From Filimonas effusa (GTDB lineage Bacteria; Bacteroidota; Bacteroidia; Chitinophagales; Chitinophagaceae), in assembly GCF_004118675.1 (NCBI RefSeq), contig NZ_SDHZ01000001.1, forward strand, positions 2,728,001-2,792,000: 64,000 nt of DNA, given 5' to 3'. The notes below the pieces were generated by a model. That model made no database searches, was not told where the DNA came from, and was given only the letters and a program-made list of their open reading frames with translations. Each line of letters begins with the position of its first letter. Positions within the stretch are counted from its first letter, which is position 1. Below, piece by piece: positions 8,441 through 17,011 of the stretch. The translations under genes and the position numbers were made by a program.

Positions 8441-9886
8441 ATGAAAAAAATCATATTATTCCCGGTGATAGCCCATAGGTATAGTAAGAACGCAGGCTAC
8501 ATGAAAATGGGTGCTGTAGCAGTATGTATATGTTTAGGAATAATGATCTGCAACGGTGTTCACGCACAACTGGTAAAAACAACAATAAAAACAGATGCTG
8601 TATTATCAAAGAAACGACAGTCTTTCGATGCCTACCTGCGTCATGGCGCAGTAGACGCCGTTTTTGCCGAACCGCTCGACAGTAATACAGAATTCAGCTA
8701 CGAATCCGCTTGCCTCACCATATCACAATTCCAACTTCAGTCGCCCGTAGTAGAACAAGGCTTACGCAAAATGCTACAGGCTTACGATTCACTCGGATAC
8801 AGTACCCGCCGCGCCTTGCTGCAAGCCATCTATGGCGTTTACCCCGGCAGCTTTATACCCGAAGTAAAGGCATTGCTGCAACGCGAAACAGTGCCCAGGC
8901 TCTTTGCAATGCAGGCCCTGTACATATCAACCGATAAATGGGAACTGGCAGAAACAATGCAGCTGAAGCAGCTAATTAAAACACGTTTCCCCGGAATTGA
9001 TACCTTACCCCTCCTCAACGAACTGCAACGATATCTTGTATTTGAACACGCATACCGGCAACAACCAGCCCCTTCGCTGCAAGACCTCTTCCTGCAACAG
9101 AAAAAACTGGATCAGAAAATCATCTATTCTTTTCAGCGTTGGAATCGCGACTATCCCGGTTTGGCTGTTATCCAAAATACAGATGGCAGCTTTGCCCGCG
9201 ACAGCAGCGGCCGGCTGCTGGTATTCCGCCAGTTGGCACGGGCATCTTCCAACCTGCCCTATTTTATTACCAACGGTAACACACCACAAGGTATCTATAG
9301 TATCCAGGGCATAGCAGTATCACACAACCGACTGATAGGCCCTACCCCCAATATCCAGCTGGCAATGCCCTTTGAGCTGGAAAAACAATACGCCAAAGAC
9401 AGCGCCGCCCGCATTTCCACAGGCGATACATTGAAACGCGACCGCACAGGCAGAGTGCTTTATACCGATTCATTGGCATCGCGCAAATTTGCGTTCTGGC
9501 ACAATGGCTACGATTCAGGCATAAGTATGCTCAACAACTACCTTCGGCTGCTGCCTGCAAGCTGGCGCAGTTACCAGCCCATAACAGAAGCATTTTATGC
9601 AGGCCTTATCGGCCGATCCGAGATCATAGCACACGGCACCACCATCGATCCCAATTATTTCAAAAACAAATCCTACTATCCCCTCACCCCTACCGAAGGC
9701 TGCCTCTGCGCCCTCGAAACCTGGAATGAACAGGATGGCACACTAGCTTACAGCGACCAGTTCGAACTCGCCAACACATTCGTATCAAGCCCCGGCACCA
9801 AAGGGTATCTTATCGTGATCAACATCGACAACAAAGAAACACCTGTAAGCCGTGAAGAAATAGAACAGATCATAAATGGCAGGTAA
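8441..9886 (+). CDS. Secreted protein with divergent L,D-transpeptidase (YkuD)-like motifs
   Basis: This 481-residue protein is exported. A hydrophobic stretch at 24-37 ends in GVHAQ, and a second ATG at 8501 (residue 21) would give a more ordinary signal peptide, so the start is not settled. Residues 70-210 are helical and unrecognised. The C-terminal third has the order of YkuD landmarks: TPQGIYSI at 281-288 (families show TPxGxY/F), IAHGT with His398, and TPTEGCLCA with Cys421. Canonical enzymes have (S/T)HGC, so the residue before Gly-Cys is Glu here instead of His. A peptidoglycan cross-linking role is therefore only a possibility. It converges on the MarR-GNAT gene with a 1-nt gap. Confidence 0.6.
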   Translation: MKKIILFPVIAHRYSKNAGYMKMGAVAVCICLGIMICNGVHAQLVKTTIKTDAVLSKKRQSFDAYLRHGAVDAVFAEPLDSNTEFSYESACLTISQFQLQSPVVEQGLRKMLQAYDSLGYSTRRALLQAIYGVYPGSFIPEVKALLQRETVPRLFAMQALYISTDKWELAETMQLKQLIKTRFPGIDTLPLLNELQRYLVFEHAYRQQPAPSLQDLFLQQKKLDQKIIYSFQRWNRDYPGLAVIQNTDGSFARDSSGRLLVFRQLARASSNLPYFITNGNTPQGIYSIQGIAVSHNRLIGPTPNIQLAMPFELEKQYAKDSAARISTGDTLKRDRTGRVLYTDSLASRKFAFWHNGYDSGISMLNNYLRLLPASWRSYQPITEAFYAGLIGRSEIIAHGTTIDPNYFKNKSYYPLTPTEGCLCALETWNEQDGTLAYSDQFELANTFVSSPGTKGYLIVINIDNKETPVSREEIEQIINGR

Positions 9887-9887
9887 A

Positions 9888-10838
9888 CTATAGCTGTACT
9901 GCCATTTGAATATTACAACGCTCGTACGGCGAAGGTCTGCCCGTTATTTTTTTGAAACCGAGCTTATGATAAAGTGCTATCGCAGGCTTGAGAATAGTAT
10001 TGCTTTCGAGATAGATCTTTTGAGCGCCCAGCTCTTTTGCTTTATCGAGAATAGCGGTGCCAAGCATAAAGCCAATATGTTTCCCCTGCGCTTTAGGAGA
10101 TACAGCCATTTTGGCCAGTTCATAATCGAACTCCGGATCGTTCATTTTTATAAGCGCACAAACTCCAACAGGTATATTCTCGTATAACGCAACAAGTATA
10201 ACACCACCTTTATCGATGATATACCCTTCAGGATTATCCAACGACTTGTAATCGGTCGCCTCCATCTTAAAATAAGCAGAGATCCATTCTTCATTAAGTG
10301 ATTTGAAAGCCAACTGGTAACTGTCGTTATACGTAACAATGGAAACTTTACCCCTTTCCCTTTCCTTCCGTTTATCTTTCACACGCTCAAAGAACGATTT
10401 CTGCTCCAATAAAAATTCCCATTCTTCAATGGCCTTCCACAGATCATGATTCGCTTCAGCTGAAACCTCCTCTATAGCCGCCCTTACATCCGTATATTGA
10501 TCCTGGATCTTTTCATTTACCGCCTTCCCCATAACCGTAAGTTCCACCATGTTACGGCGCCCGTCTGCCTCATCCTTTTGCTCCGATACCAGTCCCGCAC
10601 CAGCCATCTCCCGTACAATCTTACTCACCGAAGGATGACTATGCCCTATCTCAGCAGCAATGGAAGTAACCGTCCTGGCCGCCCCACCCGCAAGTACATA
10701 AAACACCGGAAACCACTTAGGATTCATATCAATTCCATAGCTCTTGTAAATCTCCGCAGCATCATTTGTTACACTGTCGGTCAATAACCGCAACCGGCTT
10801 CCCAGTGCCACCTTTCCTGTTTTCTTGTAAAATTCCAT
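9888..10838 (-). CDS. MarR-GNAT fusion: HTH regulator with N-acetyltransferase domain
   Basis: The 316-residue product joins an N-terminal MarR winged helix (about 1-150, with recognition-helix region HSHPSVSKIVREM at 67-79 and wing EADGRRNMVEL) to a GNAT acetyltransferase (about 160-316, acetyl-CoA loop QGKHIG at 251-256, LYHKLGFKK near the end). Such fusions are known in Bacteroidota but targets are not. An in-frame ATG at 10850 also exists. I chose 10838 because the upstream one lies inside the operator-like repeats at 10843-10866, and the family begins with a MEFYKK-like sequence. The operator overlaps its own likely transcription start, so autoregulation is probable. Confidence 0.87.
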   Translation of the reverse strand: MEFYKKTGKVALGSRLRLLTDSVTNDAAEIYKSYGIDMNPKWFPVFYVLAGGAARTVTSIAAEIGHSHPSVSKIVREMAGAGLVSEQKDEADGRRNMVELTVMGKAVNEKIQDQYTDVRAAIEEVSAEANHDLWKAIEEWEFLLEQKSFFERVKDKRKERERGKVSIVTYNDSYQLAFKSLNEEWISAYFKMEATDYKSLDNPEGYIIDKGGVILVALYENIPVGVCALIKMNDPEFDYELAKMAVSPKAQGKHIGFMLGTAILDKAKELGAQKIYLESNTILKPAIALYHKLGFKKITGRPSPYERCNIQMAVQL

Positions 10839-10842
10839 ATAA

Positions 10843-10866
10843 GTAACCATTTACGTAACCAGTTAC
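10843..10866. promoter_or_regulatory. Operator-like tandem palindromes upstream of the MarR-GNAT gene
   Basis: GTAACCATTTAC (10843-10854) and GTAACCAGTTAC (10855-10866) are adjacent 12-bp repeats. The second is a near-perfect palindrome with GTAAC and GTTAC arms, the usual shape of MarR sites. They lie between the -7 box (10868-10875) and the start codon. Confidence 0.6.
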
Positions 10867-10867
10867 G

Positions 10868-10875
10868 CAAATATA
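10868..10875 (-). promoter_or_regulatory. -7 box of the MarR-GNAT promoter
   Basis: The complement reads TATATTTG, a match to TAnnTTTG. No clear TTTG -33 box is present at the expected distance. Transcription would start inside the adjacent operator repeats. Confidence 0.45.
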
Positions 10876-11127
10876 GAAAAACGCTGTTTCTTTTCTTCCA
10901 TAAACCGGGAATCACCGAATCAACTCCTGCTGTCAATTTGTCGTTGACTAAAAAAGCTAATAAGCTTAGCAGCGTATAGCACCAGTATAAGCCTTTCCCT
11001 TTCATCGGCTGGTTTTACCGGTTAATCGTTTTTAACGATTACATATTGTTGTTGTATGTTAATTTACGCGCATTATCAGCTACCATTATCCTGGCGTAAT
11101 TTCTTAAACCGGCAAAGCGTCTGTTCT

Positions 11128-14100
11128 ATGACCCGTAAAACACGCAAACGTATTATTCGTATTGTATTGATTCCTGTTATAGTATTGGTACTCCTCGTTG
11201 GAATTGCTGCAACTATTTTATTTACCCAGCAAGACCGGCTGGTAAAACTGGCAGTAAAAGAACTGAACAAACAATTGCAGGGCGAACTGGTCATAAACGG
11301 CAGCAATATTTCATTGCTTCAGAACTACCCCTACATCTCTATAGGCCTCAAACAGGTGCAGTTCTACGCCAACAAACAAAAGAATGCAAAACCTATTTAC
11401 GAATCCGAACGCCTGTATATCGGCTTTAGCCTTACCGATATCCTGCAGCAGAAATACCATGTGAAAGTAATTGCGTTGAAAAATGGGCATCTCGATCTTG
11501 TACAGGATAACGCCGGACGCCTGAACATTGTAGAAGCAAGCCGCATGAAAACCGATACCAGTACGGTAACAGACAGCAGCAGCACAGAGCTGGACCTGAA
11601 TCTGAAAAAGGTCGTCATCAAAGACATGCTTGTTGCCTATTCCGATAAAAAAAGCGGTCAGCACTTCACTTCCCGGATCAGCAAGATCCAGTCCTCCTTC
11701 AAAATGGATAGCCTGCTGATACACGCAAAATTAAACGGAGCCATGCTGTTGGATTATACCCGCCCCGGCGATACTGTTTTATTCCGTCACAAACACTTTG
11801 AAACCGACCTCGAGTTCTCGTACAACAAAGCCAGCAAAATGGTGAACCTGCCCGTAGGAAAACTTAAACTCGAAGAAGCACGTTTCAATATTACCGGCAC
11901 CGCCGACCTGGCACACGATAACACCGTCGATCTCAGGATCAAAGGCGACAAACCCGATTTCAAACAACTCTTCTCCTTTGCACCCGAAGCCGTAACCCAA
12001 GAACTGGGACGTTTTAAATACGACGGACACTTAAGCTTCGACGGACACATCAAAGGCGCTATCAAACAAAACCAGCTGCCACTAATTGAACTTTCATTTG
12101 CCTGCGACAATGCATGGCTGCACAATACAAAAGCCAACAAACGCATAGATTCACTTGCCTTCAAAGGCTTTTACACCAACGGCCCCGCCCATTCACTCAA
12201 GACCTCCGAACTACGCCTCATGGGTATGAATGCAAGACCCGATAAAGGCATTTTCAAAGGAAACTTCGTAATGCGCGACTTCACCGATCCCAAACTATTC
12301 ATGCAGGTGAATTCAGAACTGGAACTGGCCTTCCTGGGCGCCTTCCTGGGCATTAAGGACCTGGAACGCCTGACAGGACATATAAGCCTGAAAATGAACT
12401 TTAAGGAATTGGTTGACATAGGAGCGCCGGAAGAATCTATGGCCAGGCTCAGCCAGGGTATTCAAAGCGAACTAACCATACGCGACCTCACCTTTCGTAT
12501 CCCCAACTACCCGCATATGATCCGCAACCTGGATCTGCACGCCGATATGAAAGATGGATTTGTATGCCTCGACACGCTGAGCTTTAACCTGGGACATTCC
12601 GATTTTAAAATGAAAGGAACCTTAAGCGACCTGCCTGCGCTCTTCCACCAGCAGCAGAAACCAGTACAACTTACCTTTAGCGCTGCCAGCCAGCGTATGA
12701 TTATGAAAGAACTCCTGGCCTTCGATACAGCCAAAAGCAATAAGGCAAAAGAAGAGATCCTGGGCTTTAATATCGGGCTTTCACTCGAAACATCAGTAAA
12801 TGAATTACTCCATCCTAAACCCCTTCCAAAAGGAAAATTCAAAATAGAAAAGCTGTTTGCTTCTTTCAAACATTACCCGCATGCATTTCATGACTTCGGT
12901 GCCGAACTCGCGATCAACGATACGGCCCTCCTGTTACGCAAATTCGGCGGCATGATCGACAGCACCGACCTGGCTTTCAAAGGCAGGGTAGTAAATTACC
13001 AGTTATGGTTCGACTCAGTAAAAAGAGGCAGAACCCAGATTGCATTCGACCTGCAATCTAAACGGCTGGCCATGCGCGACCTGCTCGGTAAATACAGCCG
13101 CAAGCTCGTTCCACAGGACTATCACGAAGAAGTGACCACCAACCTGTGGCTAAGATCGAAAACAGACCTGCGTTACGACTCCGTCTTCCGCTTTGCAAAG
13201 ATCAGGATCGCGAATATCTCCGGCACACTGCAAAAGCACGCATTCCAGCTGGATAGCGTAAAAGGAACAGTAATGTTGGGTGCAGATCATTTTGTGAGAA
13301 TAGATACCCTCACTGGTAAAGTTGGACGCAGTGATTTCGACATCAGCATGCGATTATACACCGGCAAGGATACCGTTAAAAGAAAGAAGGAAAATTATCT
13401 GCGTTTCGCATCCCGTTTCCTCGATGTCGACCAGCTCACCAACTACCGGCTGCTGGCAACGGAAGAAAATACGCCGGCATTATCAAGCGCCCCAGCCCCT
13501 GCCACGGTAACGCATAAAACGACATCAGCACACGCCAATGCCTTTAATATTTTCCAGATCCCGTTCATCGACTTTACTGGCACCGTAAACATCGGCAAGA
13601 TCAAGTACCATCGTTTGTGGATCAAAAACCTGTACAGTAATGCAAGAATGCGCGCCGATCAACACCTGTTCCTCGATACACTGGGCCTCGAGATCGCCGA
13701 AGGACGCATAGATGCACGCGGTTATTTCAACGGCGCCGATGCAAAAAAGATCTTCATGAAAAGCCGCATGAGGATTACGGATATGAACATCGAGAAAATG
13801 ATGCTGAAGCTGGATTACCTGGGACAGGATTATGTCATCAACAAAAATATCAAAGGCCGCCTCAACGGCGTTATCAAAGGTTATGTGCAGATACACCCCG
13901 ACCTTACGCCGGTGATTGAAAACTCTACCGCCGAACTGGATGTCGACATCCGCAACGGCACCCTCATAAACTTTGCCCCCATGCAGGCCATGTCCAGTTA
14001 TTTCAAAGACAAAAACCTGAACATGGTACGCTTCGATACTTTACGAAATAAACTAACTTTTAAAGAAGGAGCACTGATCATCCCTTCCATGAACATCAAC

Positions 14101-14361
14101 TCCTCACTGGGCTTCATGGAAATATCCGGCAAACAGGCCCTCGATATGAAGATGGAGTACTACATGCGTATACCACTGAAAATGGTAACCTCCGTGGGCT
14201 TCCGCATGTTATTCGGTAAAAAGCAGGAAGAAGTAGACCCCGACCAGGTAGACGCCATCGAATACCGCGACGTAAACAAAAAGGTCAGGTTCATGAACAT
14301 TAAAGTAACAGGCACCCCCGATGACTATAAAATCGGGTTAGGCAAAGCTAAAAAATCATAA
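11128..14361 (+). CDS. AsmA-family large membrane-anchored protein
   Basis: This 1077-residue protein begins with a basic MTRKTRKRIIRIV stretch and one transmembrane helix (about 10-31). A long repetitive beta-rich region facing the periplasm follows, typical of AsmA/TamB/YhdP-like proteins, which are thought to form lipid-transport bridges or to affect outer-membrane assembly. The start QDRLVKLAVKELNKQLQGEL, the ISLLQNYPYISIGLK segment and the C-terminal LTFKEGALIIPSMNINSSLG with SGKQALDMKMEY are AsmA-like. The open frame extends 24 codons upstream, but the ATG at 11128 directly precedes the basic, membrane-inserting N-terminus. It stands alone and converges with higBA across a shared hairpin. 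Confidence 0.85.
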   Translation: MTRKTRKRIIRIVLIPVIVLVLLVGIAATILFTQQDRLVKLAVKELNKQLQGELVINGSNISLLQNYPYISIGLKQVQFYANKQKNAKPIYESERLYIGFSLTDILQQKYHVKVIALKNGHLDLVQDNAGRLNIVEASRMKTDTSTVTDSSSTELDLNLKKVVIKDMLVAYSDKKSGQHFTSRISKIQSSFKMDSLLIHAKLNGAMLLDYTRPGDTVLFRHKHFETDLEFSYNKASKMVNLPVGKLKLEEARFNITGTADLAHDNTVDLRIKGDKPDFKQLFSFAPEAVTQELGRFKYDGHLSFDGHIKGAIKQNQLPLIELSFACDNAWLHNTKANKRIDSLAFKGFYTNGPAHSLKTSELRLMGMNARPDKGIFKGNFVMRDFTDPKLFMQVNSELELAFLGAFLGIKDLERLTGHISLKMNFKELVDIGAPEESMARLSQGIQSELTIRDLTFRIPNYPHMIRNLDLHADMKDGFVCLDTLSFNLGHSDFKMKGTLSDLPALFHQQQKPVQLTFSAASQRMIMKELLAFDTAKSNKAKEEILGFNIGLSLETSVNELLHPKPLPKGKFKIEKLFASFKHYPHAFHDFGAELAINDTALLLRKFGGMIDSTDLAFKGRVVNYQLWFDSVKRGRTQIAFDLQSKRLAMRDLLGKYSRKLVPQDYHEEVTTNLWLRSKTDLRYDSVFRFAKIRIANISGTLQKHAFQLDSVKGTVMLGADHFVRIDTLTGKVGRSDFDISMRLYTGKDTVKRKKENYLRFASRFLDVDQLTNYRLLATEENTPALSSAPAPATVTHKTTSAHANAFNIFQIPFIDFTGTVNIGKIKYHRLWIKNLYSNARMRADQHLFLDTLGLEIAEGRIDARGYFNGADAKKIFMKSRMRITDMNIEKMMLKLDYLGQDYVINKNIKGRLNGVIKGYVQIHPDLTPVIENSTAELDVDIRNGTLINFAPMQAMSSYFKDKNLNMVRFDTLRNKLTFKEGALIIPSMNINSSLGFMEISGKQALDMKMEYYMRIPLKMVTSVGFRMLFGKKQEEVDPDQVDAIEYRDVNKKVRFMNIKVTGTPDDYKIGLGKAKKS

Positions 14362-14363
14362 AG

Positions 14364-14412
14364 ATAAAAAAGCCGGTAATGAGAATGCCAATGCTGATAC
14401 TCATTGCTGGCT
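14364..14412. terminator. Shared terminator between the AsmA gene and higA
   Basis: AGCCGGTAATGAG (14371-14383) pairs imperfectly with CTCATTGCTGGCT (14400-14412). An A run at 14364-14370 acts as a T run on the minus strand. The higA stop codon overlaps the stem. Confidence 0.55.
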
Positions 14413-14776
14413 ATAATAATTCAAGAAGCATATTTCCATCCAGCTTAAACTTTGAATGCAGAGAACGAACAAGATCTAGATTTACTCTTTTCTTGCCACT
14501 CAATATTGCAGACAGATTAGACTTGGAAACATCCAGCTCTTCAGACAATTTACTCTGAGTAACATTACGCTCTCGCATGATGTAATTCAATAAGTCAGGT
14601 ATGCTCGCTTGTTTAGGTATAGGAAAGTTGGTCTTTTCCCATACTTCTACAGCCGTTGACAATTCCTCAAGGCGCTTGTCTTCAGCCACTGACAGACCAC
14701 CGAAACCTTTACCAAGATAAGTTTCGATTTCCGCCATCGCACTGTAATAATCTTGTTTTGTTTCAATCTTTATCAT
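14411..14776 (-). CDS. higA: HigA-type antitoxin (HTH)
   Basis: The 121-residue protein has an N-terminal region typical of HigA antitoxins (KIETKQDYYSAMAEIETYL) and a C-terminal XRE helix-turn-helix (about 65-115, with NVTQSKLSEELDVSKSNLSAIL). It would bind and neutralise HigB and repress the pair's own promoter. It lies 10 nt downstream of higB; this toxin-first order is characteristic of higBA, unlike most type II modules. Confidence 0.88.
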   Translation of the reverse strand: MIKIETKQDYYSAMAEIETYLGKGFGGLSVAEDKRLEELSTAVEVWEKTNFPIPKQASIPDLLNYIMRERNVTQSKLSEELDVSKSNLSAILSGKKRVNLDLVRSLHSKFKLDGNMLLELL

Positions 14777-14786
14777 AGTACCCTCC

Positions 14787-15086
14787 TTAAAGACTATCTA
14801 ACTTGCCTCTCATGCTATCGTATTCTGCATGCGTCAGCACACCCCTTATATAAACAAATCTGGCCCTGAAATTAATCATCGCAACTACACAATAGTTATT
14901 TCCACCAATATTGAACACATACCTGTCATTCCCTATACCATCACAGGAATTGAAAGTTTCCTTAACATGAACAAAATCTCTCCAGTCGGCCTTCTCGGTC
15001 TTTCTAAACCAATCATTCAATGGTACACTTGCTGGAGGATGCTTTCGAATAAAATCATTAACTATAGGCCGTGCCAATAATCTCAT
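14787..15086 (-). CDS. higB: HigB-type toxin (mRNA interferase)
   Basis: This 99-residue protein matches the HigB toxin family: a basic protein starting MRLLARPIVNDFIRKHP, with KTEKADWRDFVHVK, a middle YVFNIGGNNYCVVAMI and a C-terminal YIRGVLTHAEYD segment. HigB toxins cleave mRNA at the ribosome. It is complete, with no frameshift, and pairs with the downstream antitoxin gene, so the module looks intact. Activity is inferred from the family. Confidence 0.87.
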   Translation of the reverse strand: MRLLARPIVNDFIRKHPPASVPLNDWFRKTEKADWRDFVHVKETFNSCDGIGNDRYVFNIGGNNYCVVAMINFRARFVYIRGVLTHAEYDSMRGKLDSL

Positions 15087-15289
15087 AGCCTGACTGTTTT
15101 AAATAGAAAATACTCGGCTTAACGTTCTACGGTCTTTAGTCTTCGATTTGTCATTCTCCACAAATCTACACAAATTTCTCAAATGAGAATATATTTTCCG
15201 TTAAGAAATACCCCTTCCAATATCTTTCTCCCTCATTGTGGTTTTTCAGTTGACGCATCCCACAAACGATGACATTCGTCACCTTCTTC
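15087..15289. promoter_or_regulatory. higBA upstream region: -7 box and palindrome, no gene seen
   Basis: On the minus strand TAGATTTG (complement of 15161-15168) matches TAnnTTTG and could drive higBA. Just upstream lies an inverted repeat TTCTC-AAAT-GAGAA (15176-15189), and related TTCTC and ACAAAT segments recur around it, giving a plausible HigA operator. No supported open reading frame is present. Confidence 0.4.
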
Positions 15290-15318
15290 TTGAAAGCTAT
15301 CGTTTAGCACTAATTTTG
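15290..15318 (+). promoter_or_regulatory. Promoter of the U32-ferredoxin operon
   Basis: TTG (15290-15292), an 18-nt spacer and TAATTTTG (15311-15318) fit the TTG, 17-23 nt, TAnnTTTG consensus described for Flavobacteriia. The expected start is near 15323, about 75 nt before the ATG. Confidence 0.5.
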
Positions 15319-15398
15319 CAACTCGCCACCAACGAAAAAGTGTCGGAACAACAGCATTTTTGGTGACAAACCTGGAATCCCTGGATATTATATAAAAT

Positions 15399-16637
15399 AT
15401 GGACGTAGAACTATTATCGCCTGCTGGCTCATTTGATGCCATGCAGGCAGCCATTAACGCAGGAGCCAATGCTATTTATTTTGGCGTGGAACAATTGAAT
15501 ATGCGCAGCCGCTCCTCAGGCGGATTTTCTATCGATGATATCGCAGAAGTCAGCCGGCGCTGCCACGCAGCAGGTGTGAAATGTTATATCACGCTCAATA
15601 CAGTAATGTATGAATACGACATGCAGTTACTGCAAGGTGTCTTAAAAGAAGTAAAAGAACACAACGTAGATGCCGTCATAGCGTCAGACTTTGCAGTCAT
15701 TGAGTTATGCACCCGCATGGGCATCCCCTTACATATTTCTACCCAGGCCAATGTCAGCAACCTCGAATCAGTTCAGTTTTATGCACGCTTTGCCGATACC
15801 ATCGTACTCGCAAGAGAGTTAACACTAAAACAAATAGCGAACGTTTGCAACGGCATAAAACGCAAAAACATCACCGGCCCTTCAGGAGAACTGGTAAAGA
15901 TCGAGATCTTTATACATGGCGCGCTTTGTATGGCAGTATCAGGTAAATGTTACCTAAGCCTGCACAGCCAGAATGCATCCGCCAACCGCGGCGCCTGCGT
16001 GCAAAATTGCCGCCGCCCTTATAAAGTTACAGACACCGAAACTGGTGACGAACTCGTAGTCGACAACGAATACATCATGTCGCCGCAAGACCTCTGCACC
16101 ATCAATATCCTGGACGAAGTAATACAATCCGGTGCTGCCGTACTTAAAATAGAAGGCCGCAGTAAAGGCGCCGAATACGTGCATACCGTAACAGCCTGTT
16201 ATCGCGAAGCCATAAATGCAATACAAGAAGGCACCTACAATACATCTAAGGTCGAAGCCTGGATGCAAACACTTGCAACAGTCTACAATCGCGGCTTCTG
16301 GGAAGGTTATTACCTCGGCAGGGAAATGGGCCAGTGGACAAAAACACCCGGCTCTATAGCCACCGAGAAGAAAATATATGCTGGCAAGGGAAGCCGCTTT
16401 TATCCAAAGATCCAGGTGGGAGAGTTTATCATAGAAAACGGCAGCCTGCAGGAAGGCGATACCCTCCTGCTTAGCGGTAACGCCTTTGGCATGGAAAAAA
16501 TAACTTTCGATGCCGTACTGGTCAACGGCGAAAAACATCCGAAAGCCGTTAAAGGCGATAAAATCACCTTCCCCTTTGCACACAAAATAACAGCATCCGA
16601 TAAACTATATAAACTGCTGCCAGCCGCCGATGCCTAA
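15399..16637 (+). CDS. Peptidase U32-family protein (TrhP/RlhA-type RNA hydroxylation factor)
   Basis: This 412-residue protein belongs to the U32 family, named as peptidases but including TrhP (YegQ) and RlhA (YdcP), which are needed for hydroxylation of tRNA U34 or 23S rRNA C2501. The start VELLSPAGSFDAMQAAINAG is typical. Four conserved cysteines are visible at 177, 184, 200 and 204 in GALCMAVSGKC and GACVQNC, the set proposed to hold an Fe-S cluster. Which RNA it acts on cannot be decided. Its 3' end overlaps a ferredoxin gene by 8 nt, which fits a redox role. Confidence 0.87.
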   Translation: MDVELLSPAGSFDAMQAAINAGANAIYFGVEQLNMRSRSSGGFSIDDIAEVSRRCHAAGVKCYITLNTVMYEYDMQLLQGVLKEVKEHNVDAVIASDFAVIELCTRMGIPLHISTQANVSNLESVQFYARFADTIVLARELTLKQIANVCNGIKRKNITGPSGELVKIEIFIHGALCMAVSGKCYLSLHSQNASANRGACVQNCRRPYKVTDTETGDELVVDNEYIMSPQDLCTINILDEVIQSGAAVLKIEGRSKGAEYVHTVTACYREAINAIQEGTYNTSKVEAWMQTLATVYNRGFWEGYYLGREMGQWTKTPGSIATEKKIYAGKGSRFYPKIQVGEFIIENGSLQEGDTLLLSGNAFGMEKITFDAVLVNGEKHPKAVKGDKITFPFAHKITASDKLYKLLPAADA

Positions 16638-16851
16638 GATCATACAATACCGCGATAAATGTATTGGCTGTGGCATCTGCTTCGAAATGCAGCCGGAACT
16701 ATGGCGTATGAGCCGCAAAGATGGCAAGGCAGTGCTCCTGAGAGCCGAAGAAAAAAAACACACCTTCGTATTACAGGTAAGCAACCAGGTATTTGAAGAA
16801 ACAAAAACCGTATCGGAAGCCTGCCCCGTAAGAATCATCAAGATGAGTTAA
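16630..16851 (+). CDS. Small [4Fe-4S] ferredoxin
   Basis: This 73-residue protein has a single-cluster ferredoxin motif: Cys11, Cys14 and Cys17 in CIGCGIC, plus the distal Cys65 in EACPV. It is a soluble electron carrier. The gene overlaps the end of the U32 gene by 8 nt in another frame, implying co-transcription and probably translational coupling. A role as electron donor to the U32 protein is inference from this arrangement. The transcript ends in the palindrome at 16876-16912. Confidence 0.85.
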   Translation: MPKIIQYRDKCIGCGICFEMQPELWRMSRKDGKAVLLRAEEKKHTFVLQVSNQVFEETKTVSEACPVRIIKMS

Positions 16852-16875
16852 ACGATCACCAACACACTATACCTC

Positions 16876-16914
16876 AACAGAAATAATTGCTAAATAGCAA
16901 TTATTTCTGTTTTC
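16876..16914. terminator. Perfect 17-bp palindrome, likely terminator of the U32-ferredoxin operon
   Basis: AACAGAAATAATTGCTA (16876-16892) and TAGCAATTATTTCTGTT (16895-16911) are exact inverted repeats with only AA between them, followed by T-rich sequence. The AT-rich stem is unlike the GC-rich terminators elsewhere in the window. Confidence 0.6.
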
Positions 16915-17011
16915 AGACAGTCTGCCTTACACACGACAAAAAGGACGCAGGATTATTACTATTTTTACTAAACGATCTTACATCACTTCCTGACACCGCT
17001 CATCTATTGAT

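Noticed and set aside
10781-11005. Minus-strand frame of 74 codons upstream of the MarR-GNAT gene
   Set aside because: It overlaps the MarR-GNAT promoter, operator and 5' coding region in another frame and has no recognisable features.
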